From the NCBI GenBank assembly GCA_964468645.1, contig CAYXUU010000008.1:1-64000 (forward strand): a stretch of DNA of 64,000 bases, read 5' to 3'. The stretch comes from JAIOZK01 sp964468645 (GTDB taxonomy: Bacteria; Bacteroidota; Bacteroidia; Bacteroidales; JAIOZK01). The notes under the pieces were generated by a model that saw only the letters and a program-made list of their open reading frames with translations, ran no database searches and had not been told where the DNA came from. Both the position numbers and the translations under genes were made by a program. Shown piece by piece: positions 27,678 to 35,963 of the stretch; the first letter of the stretch is position 1; every line of letters begins with the position of its first letter.

Positions 27678-28901
27678 TTATAAATTTTGCTTAATCACTT
27701 TTTCAAGCTTTTCTTCTGTTCCTTCTCCGTAACCGACCTGAGTAAACAAGACCTTACCTTCCTTATCAATCAAGTAAATTGTTGGGTAGCCAGAAACATG
27801 ATAATCTTTTGCAGCATCCTTTCCTCCTAACAAAACGGTATATGAAACACCTCGTTTCGCTAAAAAATTATCAATATCATCTTCTTCTTTTGTGTCATAT
27901 GGGTTAATACCAATAATTTTAAGTCCTATGTCACTATACTTTTCATGCAAATCTTGTAATACTGGTAATGCCAGCATACATGGATAACAAGATTTATAGA
28001 AGAAGTCAATTAATACTATTTGTCCTTTGAAGTCTGTTAATTTAACTATTTCATCGTCCAAAGAGATTAATGACCAGTTTGGGGCAATGGTTGCTAAATC
28101 TAATAATTCTGGCCTTTTGGATGGCTCATAATCTTTGAGAATAATATGAGAAGGAATTGAAGAAAGCTTTAATTCTTCTTCACCTTTCAAGTTCTCAAGT
28201 TTATACTTTGTCAAAACATTTTTTTCAAACTGGTACATTGTATCGTTATTCATTACTAAGTCATATGCTAATGAATACTGTATTGGAATGTAGTCTTGTT
28301 TACTTATCCAGTAGTTATTTTCAGCACGTAATGTTTTAAACATAGCTGTACTGTCAATTGTAGGAATTATATTCATTTTAATATGATAGCAAGGTGTTCC
28401 GCATATAGTTTTTTCTCCAAGAAATTCAAAAATGTGCTCTTTATCAATGTATGCGCTGTCCTCAGGCAATGGATAACTTTTATTATTTGTTAATGGTGAA
28501 TAAAACGTATAGTTATGGCTGAATGATTTAATTTCTTTTGCCCAAAGCATTTTTGACATAATATTACCAGTACTGTCTTTTAAAGAATAACGAACAAAGT
28601 CTTCTCCAGTATACAATACATCTCTTTTGTATTCACCCTCGCGATAGTATTGATAGTGAAATGCAAAAGAGTAAATAGTGTCACCAGATAATTTTTCAAA
28701 GTGGCAATTTAAGTTGCTGGATATTGTATCATCATCTGACATGTATTTCATGTAATGTGTCATTTCATAATAACCGTTCTTTATTGATTGACACTTCTCG
28801 TAAGATTCTTTCAGGATTTTTTCAGCATTTGGTATGTTGCAAGATGAAAGCAACATACTGCAGAGTCCTACAATTAAAGCTATATTTTTCATTCTTTCCA
28901 T
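27678..28901 (-). CDS. TlpA/thioredoxin-like disulfide lipoprotein with LolA-like N-terminal domain
   Basis: About 407 aa from the start at 28901. A signal peptide with lipobox (MKNIALIVGLCSMLLSSC) is followed by a ~260-residue domain (KILKESYEKCQSIKNGYYEM ... ICGTPCYHIKMNIIPT). This has the look of LolA/DUF4292-like lipoprotein domains and resembles the gene at 32167-32967. The C-terminal ~120 residues are a TlpA-type thioredoxin fold: LTDFKGQIVLIDFFYKSCYPC, with redox Cys305 and Cys308, then IGINPYDTKEED and VSGYPTIYLIDKEGKV with the cis-Pro. It probably reduces or shuffles disulfides in the periplasm. The IS1182 remnant ends about 30 nt upstream, so the native promoter is probably lost. 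The longer frame to 28961 reads into IS sequence. Confidence 0.82.
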   Translation of the reverse strand: MERMKNIALIVGLCSMLLSSCNIPNAEKILKESYEKCQSIKNGYYEMTHYMKYMSDDDTISSNLNCHFEKLSGDTIYSFAFHYQYYREGEYKRDVLYTGEDFVRYSLKDSTGNIMSKMLWAKEIKSFSHNYTFYSPLTNNKSYPLPEDSAYIDKEHIFEFLGEKTICGTPCYHIKMNIIPTIDSTAMFKTLRAENNYWISKQDYIPIQYSLAYDLVMNNDTMYQFEKNVLTKYKLENLKGEEELKLSSIPSHIILKDYEPSKRPELLDLATIAPNWSLISLDDEIVKLTDFKGQIVLIDFFYKSCYPCMLALPVLQDLHEKYSDIGLKIIGINPYDTKEEDDIDNFLAKRGVSYTVLLGGKDAAKDYHVSGYPTIYLIDKEGKVLFTQVGYGEGTEEKLEKVIKQNL

Positions 28902-28927
28902 ATTTATCATTATATAATCTGGTTTTT

Positions 28928-30262
28928 TCAGCATGAAGCACAACGGGAGTCTGTGCAACAACCTTCACCGAAAGTAAAAACAGGTTTAAATACATGCACA
29001 GAGAGTGCATTGGGTGGCTTTGTAGCTGCGTTCATCCCAATTGTGTTTCGATATAGTAAAAATAAAAAATTCCTTAGAAAGGCTGAAAATGGCCCATAGT
29101 CTATGTTTGGATATACATAAAGCTTTTGTTTTAAGGCTTTTACAAAATCATCCACCCCATAAATATGGATACACTTCACCAGGTTGTAAACAGTGAACAA
29201 TAAACCAACCTCACCCATCACCTTTGGTTTGCCTCTTACATTGGTATGATTGTAACCCAAATGCCTTTTGAGTGTGCCGAACTGGTGTTCTGTAATTTGT
29301 TGTCTTTGGTGGTAATAATCCGGGTTTGGGTTAACCCTTTCGTTGTTGACCTCCACATCATCAGCAAATTCGTTGCGGTCGATGGCACGACCGTTTACCT
29401 TGCTGGATGTGCACTTTTGCCTGATAGGGCAGGTTTTACATTCAGTGGTTAAGTATCGTTTAAACAAATAAGTATCCTTTCTTCCGGATCTGGTATCAGA
29501 GTGTTTGAACCATTTGCCATTGCTTTTCATGATATGTCCTTGAGGACAGGTATAGGTATCTTGTTGCTTATTATAATAGAACATGTGGATGGGTATTCCC
29601 TTGTCAGGGTTTGTGGCCGGGATCTTTGGTGAAACAAAAGTTTTGATATGGTTTTGGTGGCACTCATGCAATTGTTTACCAGTGTGGTATCCCTTATCGG
29701 CCAGGACATTTAAGTATTCTGTTTGCAGCAGTTCTTTACAGGCCGTTGCCATAGGTGCCAGGGCGTGAGTATCGTTAACCGTTCCGGTGTTGTAGTTTAC
29801 CAGGAGCTTGTGTTTCTGGTCGCTTGTGGCTTGTATGTTATATCCCACGTTGACGATGTTGCGATGCAGCACCACTGATCTTGTGTCGGGATCGGTCAGC
29901 GAGACCTGTTCCTGTCCAGTCTCAGTGAGCTTTTCTTCAAGTGTCTGTCTTTTGTCCATTAGGTCCTGCTTTTCCAGCTCCTTTTTCGTATTGGGTTATC
30001 TGGTTATCGAAATACTCAAGGTGGCGGTCGAGTTTATTGTGATTGAAGTTTTTCTTCAATGAGTTTGATGCCCTGATCTTGAATGAGTCAATGGCCACAG
30101 TATCGCCTTCTATCAGATCCATATTTTTTAAAAGCAGTACGAAGCTCCGGAACACGGCCCTGAATGCTTTATGGTTGTCTTTTCGGAAGTTGGCGATAGT
30201 TTTGTAATGTGGACGCAGGCTTTTCAACAGCCAGATGGCTTCGATGTTTGAGGGTGTTTTTA
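28928..30262 (-). pseudogene. IS1182-family transposase, truncated and frameshifted
   Basis: Two minus-strand frames make up one transposase. The first (about 30262-29937) reads TPSNIEAIWLLKSLRPHYK ... FRKDNHKAFRAVFRSFV ... AIDSFKIRASNSLKKNF, the DUF772 N-terminal region. The second (29959-28928) carries NVGYNIQATSDQKHKLLV, LADKGYHTGKQLHEC and the Cys-rich CPQGHIMK / CKTCPIRQKCTSSK region with HQFGTLKRHLGY, typical of IS1182. The frames join if one base is skipped near 29995-30000, at a short A/G run. The first 60-70 residues usual for the family are missing, with an in-frame stop just beyond about 30270. So this element is not autonomous. I could not define intact terminal inverted repeats. 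Confidence 0.85.
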
Positions 30263-30316
30263 ACCTAACGGGTTATTAACAATCTATTGTGGGTTTTTGC
30301 ATAGGTTGACGTAGTA

Positions 30317-30712
30317 TTATCGTAGGTCGTTTGTTTTCAAATAGGATAATAGTTCCAATGAGCTAATTCCAATCAGGATTATGTCCAATATCCATAATAT
30401 TATCGTTCCTTGAATCGGGATGTTTAATCTACCAAATGCAATCCATAAGAACAATACAATACCTCCCATCATATTGATACTTATTGCACCACCCAGTCCT
30501 AATCCAATAAACTCATTTTTTCTTTTAAACTCAATAAATAATGCTATTCCTATTCCAAATAGTATCGCACCCAGAATATTAGGATAAAAGTTCAAGTCTG
30601 TCACCGGCAATCCAAAAAATTTGATTACAGGTTCTGAATATGCTAGAAGGACTATTCCAAGGAATATATTTATTATTGAGTCAACCAGAATTAATGTTTT
30701 GCCTTGTTTCAT
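30317..30712 (-). CDS. Small four-helix membrane protein of unknown function
   Basis: A 131-aa protein with four predicted membrane spans: LVDSIINIFLGIVLLAYS, YPNILGAILFGIGIALFI, GLGGAISINMMGGIVLFLWI and GTIILWILDIILIGISSLEL, joined by short loops. It has no signal peptide or catalytic motif. The arrangement resembles small DoxX-like or DUF4345-like membrane proteins, but I cannot name the family. It lies alone between the IS1182 remnant and the Ntn-hydrolase gene. Its upstream region carries a copy of the 35-nt repeat. Confidence 0.7.
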   Translation of the reverse strand: MKQGKTLILVDSIINIFLGIVLLAYSEPVIKFFGLPVTDLNFYPNILGAILFGIGIALFIEFKRKNEFIGLGLGGAISINMMGGIVLFLWIAFGRLNIPIQGTIILWILDIILIGISSLELLSYLKTNDLR

Positions 30713-31032
30713 TTTCTTTTATTTTTAATGACCTATTACGTGTTAATATAATCTGCTATTGATTATATTTCCCATTTATCTCCCCCAAAAAGTTTTCTTG
30801 CCATATCAATTTCCTGAGATATAAACTATTGTTCAGTAACAAATACTTGTACTTACTCAAAGGTATCATATTTATTTTATATTCATAATATTGCTAAAGA
30901 TCCTTCCAGCTCCTCGTCCCTCGGACTCTGGAAGGTCCAGCCAACGGTGGACTTATGTTAAATTATTGGTTATTTCGCTTCGCGATTGAAGAACTGCTTG
31001 CTGAATACTGAATGCTCTCAATAAATCCTGTC
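30713..31032. other. 320-bp intergenic region with a dispersed repeat and a hairpin
   Basis: No gene. It holds the 35-nt repeat copy at 30858-30892. There is an inverted repeat CCTTCCAG/CTGGAAGG (30902-30909 and 30928-30935), GC-rich against an AT-rich background. A TTCGCTTCGCGATTG phrase lies near 30975, like words in other gaps of this window. Confidence 0.45.
30858..30892. repeat. Dispersed 35-nt noncoding repeat, copy 1
   Basis: Matches 36214-36248 at 32 of 35 positions. On the minus strand its 3' end reads TACCTTTG, a TAnnTTTG-like box, 145 nt upstream of the four-helix membrane protein gene. Copy 2 reads TATCTTTG at the same place. Confidence 0.6.
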
Positions 31033-32088
31033 TCACAAACCCGCAAATTCAAATGGCTCTGAATCTGTAAATGATTCTGTTACATCGCCGGTGAATGTAT
31101 AATCATTACTAACATTTAACATTCGTGTTTGTGATAATTCACTAAAATCTATTGATTTCAGATCAACCCAGATAACATTGGGGTTTAGCACGGTTTCAAA
31201 ATAATAGACAAGATTTTTCTGATCGGCAACAGTTCTCCACCTGGTTGAGGAGATATTTGGTTCGGTCGGGGAGGAAATCCCAAAAGGGACCGAGCAATTC
31301 CTGATAACGCTGAAAACACTGGCAATGGCCACTCTTGTATTATCGGTTTTCGGAATGGCATTAATATAGTAGGATGCCCTGACAAAGCGGTCTGCAGCAC
31401 GGTTTGTGCCGGGAAGCATGATGGTGCCCGGTATCCCTTCCCAATATGTATTGATAGCCAGTTGTTTTTCAAATACCGGTGAGTTGGTCATCACCTGGTA
31501 TGATTTACTGTGATGTATGACGAGCTTTCCGTCGATGTATTCAAAAATAGCATTGTCGCCGGTAGCATCCGAAACCGATAGATGTAGCGTTGTAAACCTG
31601 TCGGTACCCGGAATGGTTGCCGATACAATAACAAACTCTTCCTGTGCCAGTTCATTAACAGCCTCATTAACAGTCGCAAAATTATCAAGCACATATTGTG
31701 CCCAGGCAGCAATAGAAAGGCCCTTTACATTGCCCGTTGTATCAAATACCGGATAGTCGGATTCTGCAAGCCAGAGCACATTTGCTACCAGCCCTTTTTC
31801 ATTTATCCCGTCAGATGTGGCTATATCCCACGAACTTGCAATAACAGATCCGTATTTAGATGTCCAGCTAAGTGATTTCGATCCAACAGCCCCATTCCTG
31901 GCCATACCCCTGGGGAATACCCAAAGGTTTGAAGGGATTTCGGTTTTCCAGTCCATTGAACGGGCAGTAATAATAGTACCATTGGGGCCCTGATACATTA
32001 CGCGGGTGCAGGCAATGGTATCGGTTCCGGCAACAATTGCTATCAGTGTAAAAATAGAAGCAGCACAAAAGATTACAGTTTTTCTCAT
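31033..32088 (-). CDS. Linear amide C-N hydrolase (choloylglycine hydrolase / penicillin V acylase family)
   Basis: A 351-aa exported Ntn-hydrolase started at MRKTVIFCAASIFTLIAIVA. The signal peptide is followed by TDTIACTRVMY; cleavage before Cys27 would expose the N-terminal nucleophile. Other family marks: ITARSMDWKTE (conserved Asp after the Arg), SSWDIATSDGINEKGLVANV, LWLAESDYP, and VMTNSPVF with the conserved Asn. Members hydrolyse bile-salt amides, penicillin V or acyl-homoserine lactones; the substrate here cannot be told from the sequence. It is separated from the upstream lipoprotein gene by 78 nt. Confidence 0.9.
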   Translation of the reverse strand: MRKTVIFCAASIFTLIAIVAGTDTIACTRVMYQGPNGTIITARSMDWKTEIPSNLWVFPRGMARNGAVGSKSLSWTSKYGSVIASSWDIATSDGINEKGLVANVLWLAESDYPVFDTTGNVKGLSIAAWAQYVLDNFATVNEAVNELAQEEFVIVSATIPGTDRFTTLHLSVSDATGDNAIFEYIDGKLVIHHSKSYQVMTNSPVFEKQLAINTYWEGIPGTIMLPGTNRAADRFVRASYYINAIPKTDNTRVAIASVFSVIRNCSVPFGISSPTEPNISSTRWRTVADQKNLVYYFETVLNPNVIWVDLKSIDFSELSQTRMLNVSNDYTFTGDVTESFTDSEPFEFAGL

Positions 32089-32139
32089 GACGTGTAGTTT
32101 ATAGTTTATTCCAAAGTTTGAATGTAATTTACTTCTAAC

Positions 32140-32147
32140 CAAATATA
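32140..32147 (-). promoter_or_regulatory. Candidate -7 box for the Ntn-hydrolase (TATATTTG on the minus strand)
   Basis: A TAnnTTTG match 51 nt upstream of the 32088 start. No -33 TTG at the usual distance. Confidence 0.3.
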
Positions 32148-32166
32148 AATAAATATTTAAACGTAG

Positions 32167-32967
32167 CTAATATGGTTTCATTTCTTTTATTTCAGATACT
32201 TCAATAGTATCAATCGAAGTATTAAACATAAAATCTTCATCTATTTTGGGATTAAATTCAATATCATAATATTCCTGGTCGATAAAAAACCTTTGTTCAG
32301 GACTTTGAGTTGAATAGTTTTCCCCTTTCATCCTTATCGGATAATTTGTTTTTTTATCAATGACATATAAGGTCTTTGAAACACTTCCATTACTTTCCTC
32401 AAGCCTTGTTTCAAATCCAGGCATTGTAATCTTATTCTCCAATACTATCAATATCTGAAAACAGTCTTTGTCCATAAAAACCGTATCATTTAACCTCTCC
32501 ACGCTAAACGAGTCAGCAATATCCAAAATTTGCCTGAGTTCATATTGCATACCAAAAAGTGTATTATGCCCCCAAAAGTGTTTTCTTTTATATTCAGGAT
32601 ACTTAAGTAAATCATAAACCTTAACTACACTGTCCCGATTATTTTTTCGTATCAGCCTACTCCCATCATAAATATCCTCGAAAATTATATTTGTTTTATC
32701 ATCAACATACATATACCAATGTCCTTTTACACCAACGATAGAATCACCGGGCAATCTCTTAAAATACATTTCCCTATATCTAAAAATGGTATCATTTATT
32801 TTTCCAGGATTAGTCCTTACCATATCCTGTTTATAATAAATCGTTTCAATCGTATCAATAGCAGCAATTGTATTCTGTATAATGTCAAAGGCCGTCTTAT
32901 TATTTGTAGTGCAAGACTGAATAAAGGTCACTAAAATTAACCCCGGAATAAATAAGTTCTTTTTCAT
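32167..32967 (-). CDS. Lipoprotein paralogous to the N-terminal half of the TlpA-like gene
   Basis: A 266-aa predicted lipoprotein with lipobox LVTFIQSC at Cys19. The body shares an arrangement with residues 20-280 of the gene at 27678-28901: a helix with an IIQ/ILK..I..I..GYYEM-like start, then DTI.....YFKRLPGDSIV, DGSRLIRKNNRDSV, KDCFQILIV and IDKKTNYPIRM. It ends (EIKEMKPY) exactly where the other continues into its thioredoxin domain. This suggests a LolA/DUF4292-like lipid- or ligand-binding fold without the redox part. It begins one nucleotide after the stop of the upstream gene, so the two are coupled. Function unknown. Confidence 0.7.
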   Translation of the reverse strand: MKKNLFIPGLILVTFIQSCTTNNKTAFDIIQNTIAAIDTIETIYYKQDMVRTNPGKINDTIFRYREMYFKRLPGDSIVGVKGHWYMYVDDKTNIIFEDIYDGSRLIRKNNRDSVVKVYDLLKYPEYKRKHFWGHNTLFGMQYELRQILDIADSFSVERLNDTVFMDKDCFQILIVLENKITMPGFETRLEESNGSVSKTLYVIDKKTNYPIRMKGENYSTQSPEQRFFIDQEYYDIEFNPKIDEDFMFNTSIDTIEVSEIKEMKPY

Positions 32968-32968
32968 A

Positions 32969-33424
32969 TTATTTAACAAGATTTTCAACCGGCACCTTAA
33001 GCGATAAAGATATTTTTTCTGCCCTGTTGAGGATATCGTCTTCTTCACCTGACATAAGTTCAATTTCTCTATCAGGTAAAATCATTAAGAGTTTGTACAC
33101 GTCTTTTGTTTCAGTTCTGGTAATAGAAAGAACGCTCATATTTTGTGTTTCCCTTGTTTTTATAATCTGGAGATTAATAACTGACTTTATACATCCCCAT
33201 TCTCCTCTCCTGATGACAAAAAAACCGGTGTATTCTTTTATCCTTTTATTGTCAGTATCTATAATTATCCCGGACTCTAAAAAAAGAAGTAACAATGATA
33301 TTAAGAAAAACAGTATCCCTTTCCAGTCTAAAACCACCATTCTCCAAATACCGATAGCAGATAACATTATTCCTAAAAAAATAAAATTTGGTGGGAGCTT
33401 GCCTGTTTTGTACTTCAACATCAT
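32969..33424 (-). CDS. Two-span membrane protein with PH-like cytoplasmic domain
   Basis: A 151-aa protein. Two adjacent hydrophobic segments (PNFIFLGIMLSAIGIWRMVV and GILFFLISLLLLFLESGI) are followed by a strand-rich soluble part: IIDTDNKRIKEYTGFFVIRRGEW, IKSVINLQIIKT, SVLSITRT, YKLLMILPDREIELM. It ends in a helix. This is the layout of bacterial PH (bPH2)-like membrane proteins, though I cannot confirm the family. The stop codon is one nucleotide from the start of the lipoprotein gene. Role unknown. Confidence 0.65.
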   Translation of the reverse strand: MMLKYKTGKLPPNFIFLGIMLSAIGIWRMVVLDWKGILFFLISLLLLFLESGIIIDTDNKRIKEYTGFFVIRRGEWGCIKSVINLQIIKTRETQNMSVLSITRTETKDVYKLLMILPDREIELMSGEEDDILNRAEKISLSLKVPVENLVK

Positions 33425-33471
33425 TTTCCAATCTTTTCAATGTTTTTCAATCGTTGTTAGCGTTTCTTGCA

Positions 33472-34293
33472 TTATTCCCCTTTTACAACTAAAGTTTTTA
33501 TATACTTCATTCTTTGTCCGGTTGTACTTTTATACTGGTAAAAATCATATTTCCACTCAGATGATATCAGGGTATTATGGATAGGATTGTCAGTTACATC
33601 TTCATTAACCCTCATTATATGAACAGCCTTTCCTCCTGGCTTTACTACACGCTCAATTTCATGCAATTCTTTCTCCGGATTCCATCCGATTGCATTTGAT
33701 GTAAATAATATATCGAGAGAATTTTCGGGAAGGGGAATTAAATCAAGAAATCCTTCCATCACATAAATGTTACCATACTTTTCTTTCATTGCCTTAGCCC
33801 TGATAAACTCCCGAAAGCCGGGAATAGGTTCAATTGCATAAACCGTTTTTACATATTGTGCTAATAAAAATGCAAGCATTCCTGATCCTGCCCCTACATC
33901 GGCTACCACTTTTCCCTCAAGTGAATTTTCAGGGATTATTTCCTTAATATCCCAATTAAATTCTACTCTGTCATCATATATTGCAGGGTATTTATTATAA
34001 ACGATAAGGTCGGCAATTTCCCACAGCAATTCGTTGCAACAATCATCAATTTCATTTTCATCGCCTGTTTCCCGGTTCTCATTTAACACAGTATCAATAA
34101 AACTCTTTATCAAAGGATACTTTAGTATAAGGAAGCGCTGTATGTAAGGATATTTTCGGAGCATTACTGCAAATTCCTTTTTTGGGACTCTATCTGGCAG
34201 GTATTTGATCTGAAAGGATTCTAACAGAAATAAATCTTCAACCTGCAGTGAAATACCGGAAAACAATTCCCTTAACATTTTTGAATACTTCAT
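33472..34293 (-). CDS. Class I SAM-dependent methyltransferase
   Basis: A 273-aa protein with an N-terminal helical extension of ~130 residues and a Rossmann-type methyltransferase domain. Motif I is VVADVGAGSGMLAFLLAQ, the acidic ribose-binding residue is in VYAIEPIPGF, and motif IV/V is LDILFTSNAIGWNP, then EIERVVKPGGKAVHIM. The substrate is not predictable. It is the fourth gene of a tight minus-strand run after the Mac-domain fragment, flavoprotein and ferredoxin-nitroreductase (20-nt gap upstream), so it probably acts in the same pathway. Confidence 0.85.
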   Translation of the reverse strand: MKYSKMLRELFSGISLQVEDLFLLESFQIKYLPDRVPKKEFAVMLRKYPYIQRFLILKYPLIKSFIDTVLNENRETGDENEIDDCCNELLWEIADLIVYNKYPAIYDDRVEFNWDIKEIIPENSLEGKVVADVGAGSGMLAFLLAQYVKTVYAIEPIPGFREFIRAKAMKEKYGNIYVMEGFLDLIPLPENSLDILFTSNAIGWNPEKELHEIERVVKPGGKAVHIMRVNEDVTDNPIHNTLISSEWKYDFYQYKSTTGQRMKYIKTLVVKGE

Positions 34294-34313
34294 TGTACTA
34301 CTATTTATGTTTA

Positions 34314-35210
34314 CTATTCAACCCAACTAATCTTCTTCATTTCTCTTTTTATTCCCCTTTTGTACTTAATCTTTCCATACCCGATAATCAATGAGATTAT
34401 TGCTTCATTATCCTTTGGAACTTTAAAAATACTTCTAATAGATTCTACTTTATTTATAGCAGGAGGTATCAGGCTAATCATTGTTGCCCCCAGCCCAAGA
34501 GAATGAGCTGCCAGCATCGCATAGGTTGCAAATATAATTGCATTATGTGTATGTGACACAGCCCTTTTGTCTGCATGAAATATCAAAACAGCAGGGGCAT
34601 TCCGGGTTATTCTATCGCCGTACTCTAGCTTATAGTTACCAATTTTAGCTATTGGATAAACATGGTTTTTAACGGTATTATAAGTTTCAGTATCCTTCTT
34701 CTGTTTAAAAATAAACTGGATAACAGGATTATCAATCCACTTAACCAGCTTGTCGTAAAATTCAGAGATTAACGGTAATGCCGATTCAATGGTTTTTCTG
34801 TTATTCACTACACTTATAGATACTGAATCTGGCGAACCCCCATAGGGTGCAAATGCAATGGAATCAATAATTTGCTGTATTACCTCCTTGGGAACTGGTT
34901 TATCTGTAAAATTTCTGATAGAGCGGCGGGTGGATAAAAAATCGAGTAATTCAGGATATAAAACATTGTTGTCAGGTAAGTCAATACAATCATTATGATA
35001 TGATAGTCCGTCAATTTGTATAGCTTTTGTATTACAAACAGCCATGCACTGTCCGCAATGTAAACAGATGGCATCTCTTTCGGGTATGAAATATACTTCC
35101 TGATTTTCATTAAAATCCAGCTTATTGCACGGGCACACTTTAATACATAATTTACATTTTTTACATGTTTCCTGATTGATGGTGTTATTCATATGCTTTG
35201 ATTTCTGCAA
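34314..35210 (-). CDS. Ferredoxin-nitroreductase fusion protein
   Basis: A 298-aa protein. Residues ~14-65 hold two 4Fe-4S motifs (CKKCKLCIKVCPCNKLDF and CLHCGQCMAVCNTKAI). The rest is a nitroreductase-like FMN fold: FLSTRRSIRNFTDKPVPKE near 90, IAFAPYGGSPDS, an FATYAMLAAHSLGLGATMI helix and the C-terminal EAIISLIIGYGKIKYKRG. Fusions like this pass electrons from clusters to FMN and reduce unknown substrates in anaerobes. It follows the flavoprotein gene by 15 nt and precedes the methyltransferase by 20 nt. A few residues (MQKSKH) before MNNTI may be an unused upstream start. Confidence 0.9.
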   Translation of the reverse strand: MQKSKHMNNTINQETCKKCKLCIKVCPCNKLDFNENQEVYFIPERDAICLHCGQCMAVCNTKAIQIDGLSYHNDCIDLPDNNVLYPELLDFLSTRRSIRNFTDKPVPKEVIQQIIDSIAFAPYGGSPDSVSISVVNNRKTIESALPLISEFYDKLVKWIDNPVIQFIFKQKKDTETYNTVKNHVYPIAKIGNYKLEYGDRITRNAPAVLIFHADKRAVSHTHNAIIFATYAMLAAHSLGLGATMISLIPPAINKVESIRSIFKVPKDNEAIISLIIGYGKIKYKRGIKREMKKISWVE

Positions 35211-35225
35211 TTATTGAAAGATCCG

Positions 35226-35963
35226 TTAATTTAAAATTGTCTTCCTGGCAATCTTTTTAGCCAGATAAGTTTTGACAGGATTTATTTTTATGTCGTAGTA
35301 GTAATTCTTCTTATCCTTGTAGTATTCGTAATCTGCCTTCATAAAATCACTTTCAAGTTCAGAAACAAGTTTAAATATGTGAAAAGGAACCATGAAAGAT
35401 AAACTTGGCTTTCTTCTCTTACCTTTTTTAATTCCGGCTAACAGAACATTAACTGCATCTATTGTTTTTTTATGATTGAATTGCCTGTCAGCCTCTTTGA
35501 CTTTTCCCGGCCTGACATTCAAGTCGAGTGGTGGTACCATATTAAAACCGAACACCCCAAGCATTTTATCCATATATTGAATCGCAAATTCTGCACCATA
35601 TCCTGAACATGTTGTAAGTGACATGGCATATTTATCAAAAAATCGTGGCCTGTGTGCATAAAATCCAAAGCGGTCAAAAAAATTCTTCATGATTGCCGAA
35701 ATCATATGTGAATATGTCGGAGATGCAAATATTACCCCATCAGCTTCCAACATTTCCCCAATAATCATATCGCGGTCATCCTTAATCGGGCATTTCTCTT
35801 CTCCGCGCACAACGCATGAGTAACACCCTTTGCATAGCTCAAAATTCAGATCATTAAGCATAAGGATTTTATAACCGATATCCGGAAAATTTTCATGTAT
35901 TGAATTAAGAACCTTATACGTATTTCCTTTATGCGGGCTGCCACAAATTGCTAATATTTTCAT
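35226..35963 (-). CDS. Iron-sulfur flavoprotein / NADPH-dependent FMN reductase-like protein
   Basis: A 245-aa flavodoxin-fold protein. The opening MKILAICGSPHKGNTYKVL is the FMN-phosphate loop. CKGCYSCVVRGEEKCPI matches the compact cysteine motif of iron-sulfur flavoproteins. FASPTYSHMISAIMKNFFDR is the second FMN loop, and LTTCSGYGAEFAI follows. The C-terminal ~70 residues are basic and specific to this group. It probably carries electrons to the adjacent ferredoxin-nitroreductase. Its ATG overlaps the stop of the Mac-domain gene (ATGA), so translation is coupled. Confidence 0.88.
   Translation of the reverse strand: MKILAICGSPHKGNTYKVLNSIHENFPDIGYKILMLNDLNFELCKGCYSCVVRGEEKCPIKDDRDMIIGEMLEADGVIFASPTYSHMISAIMKNFFDRFGFYAHRPRFFDKYAMSLTTCSGYGAEFAIQYMDKMLGVFGFNMVPPLDLNVRPGKVKEADRQFNHKKTIDAVNVLLAGIKKGKRRKPSLSFMVPFHIFKLVSELESDFMKADYEYYKDKKNYYYDIKINPVKTYLAKKIARKTILN

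Noticed and set aside
28902..28961. Longer start for the TlpA-like lipoprotein
   Set aside because: The extra 20 codons read into the end of the IS1182 remnant and would hide the signal peptide.
29930..30000. Programmed ribosomal frameshift in the transposase
   Set aside because: IS1182 transposases are normally one frame, and this copy also lacks its N-terminus, so decay is simpler.
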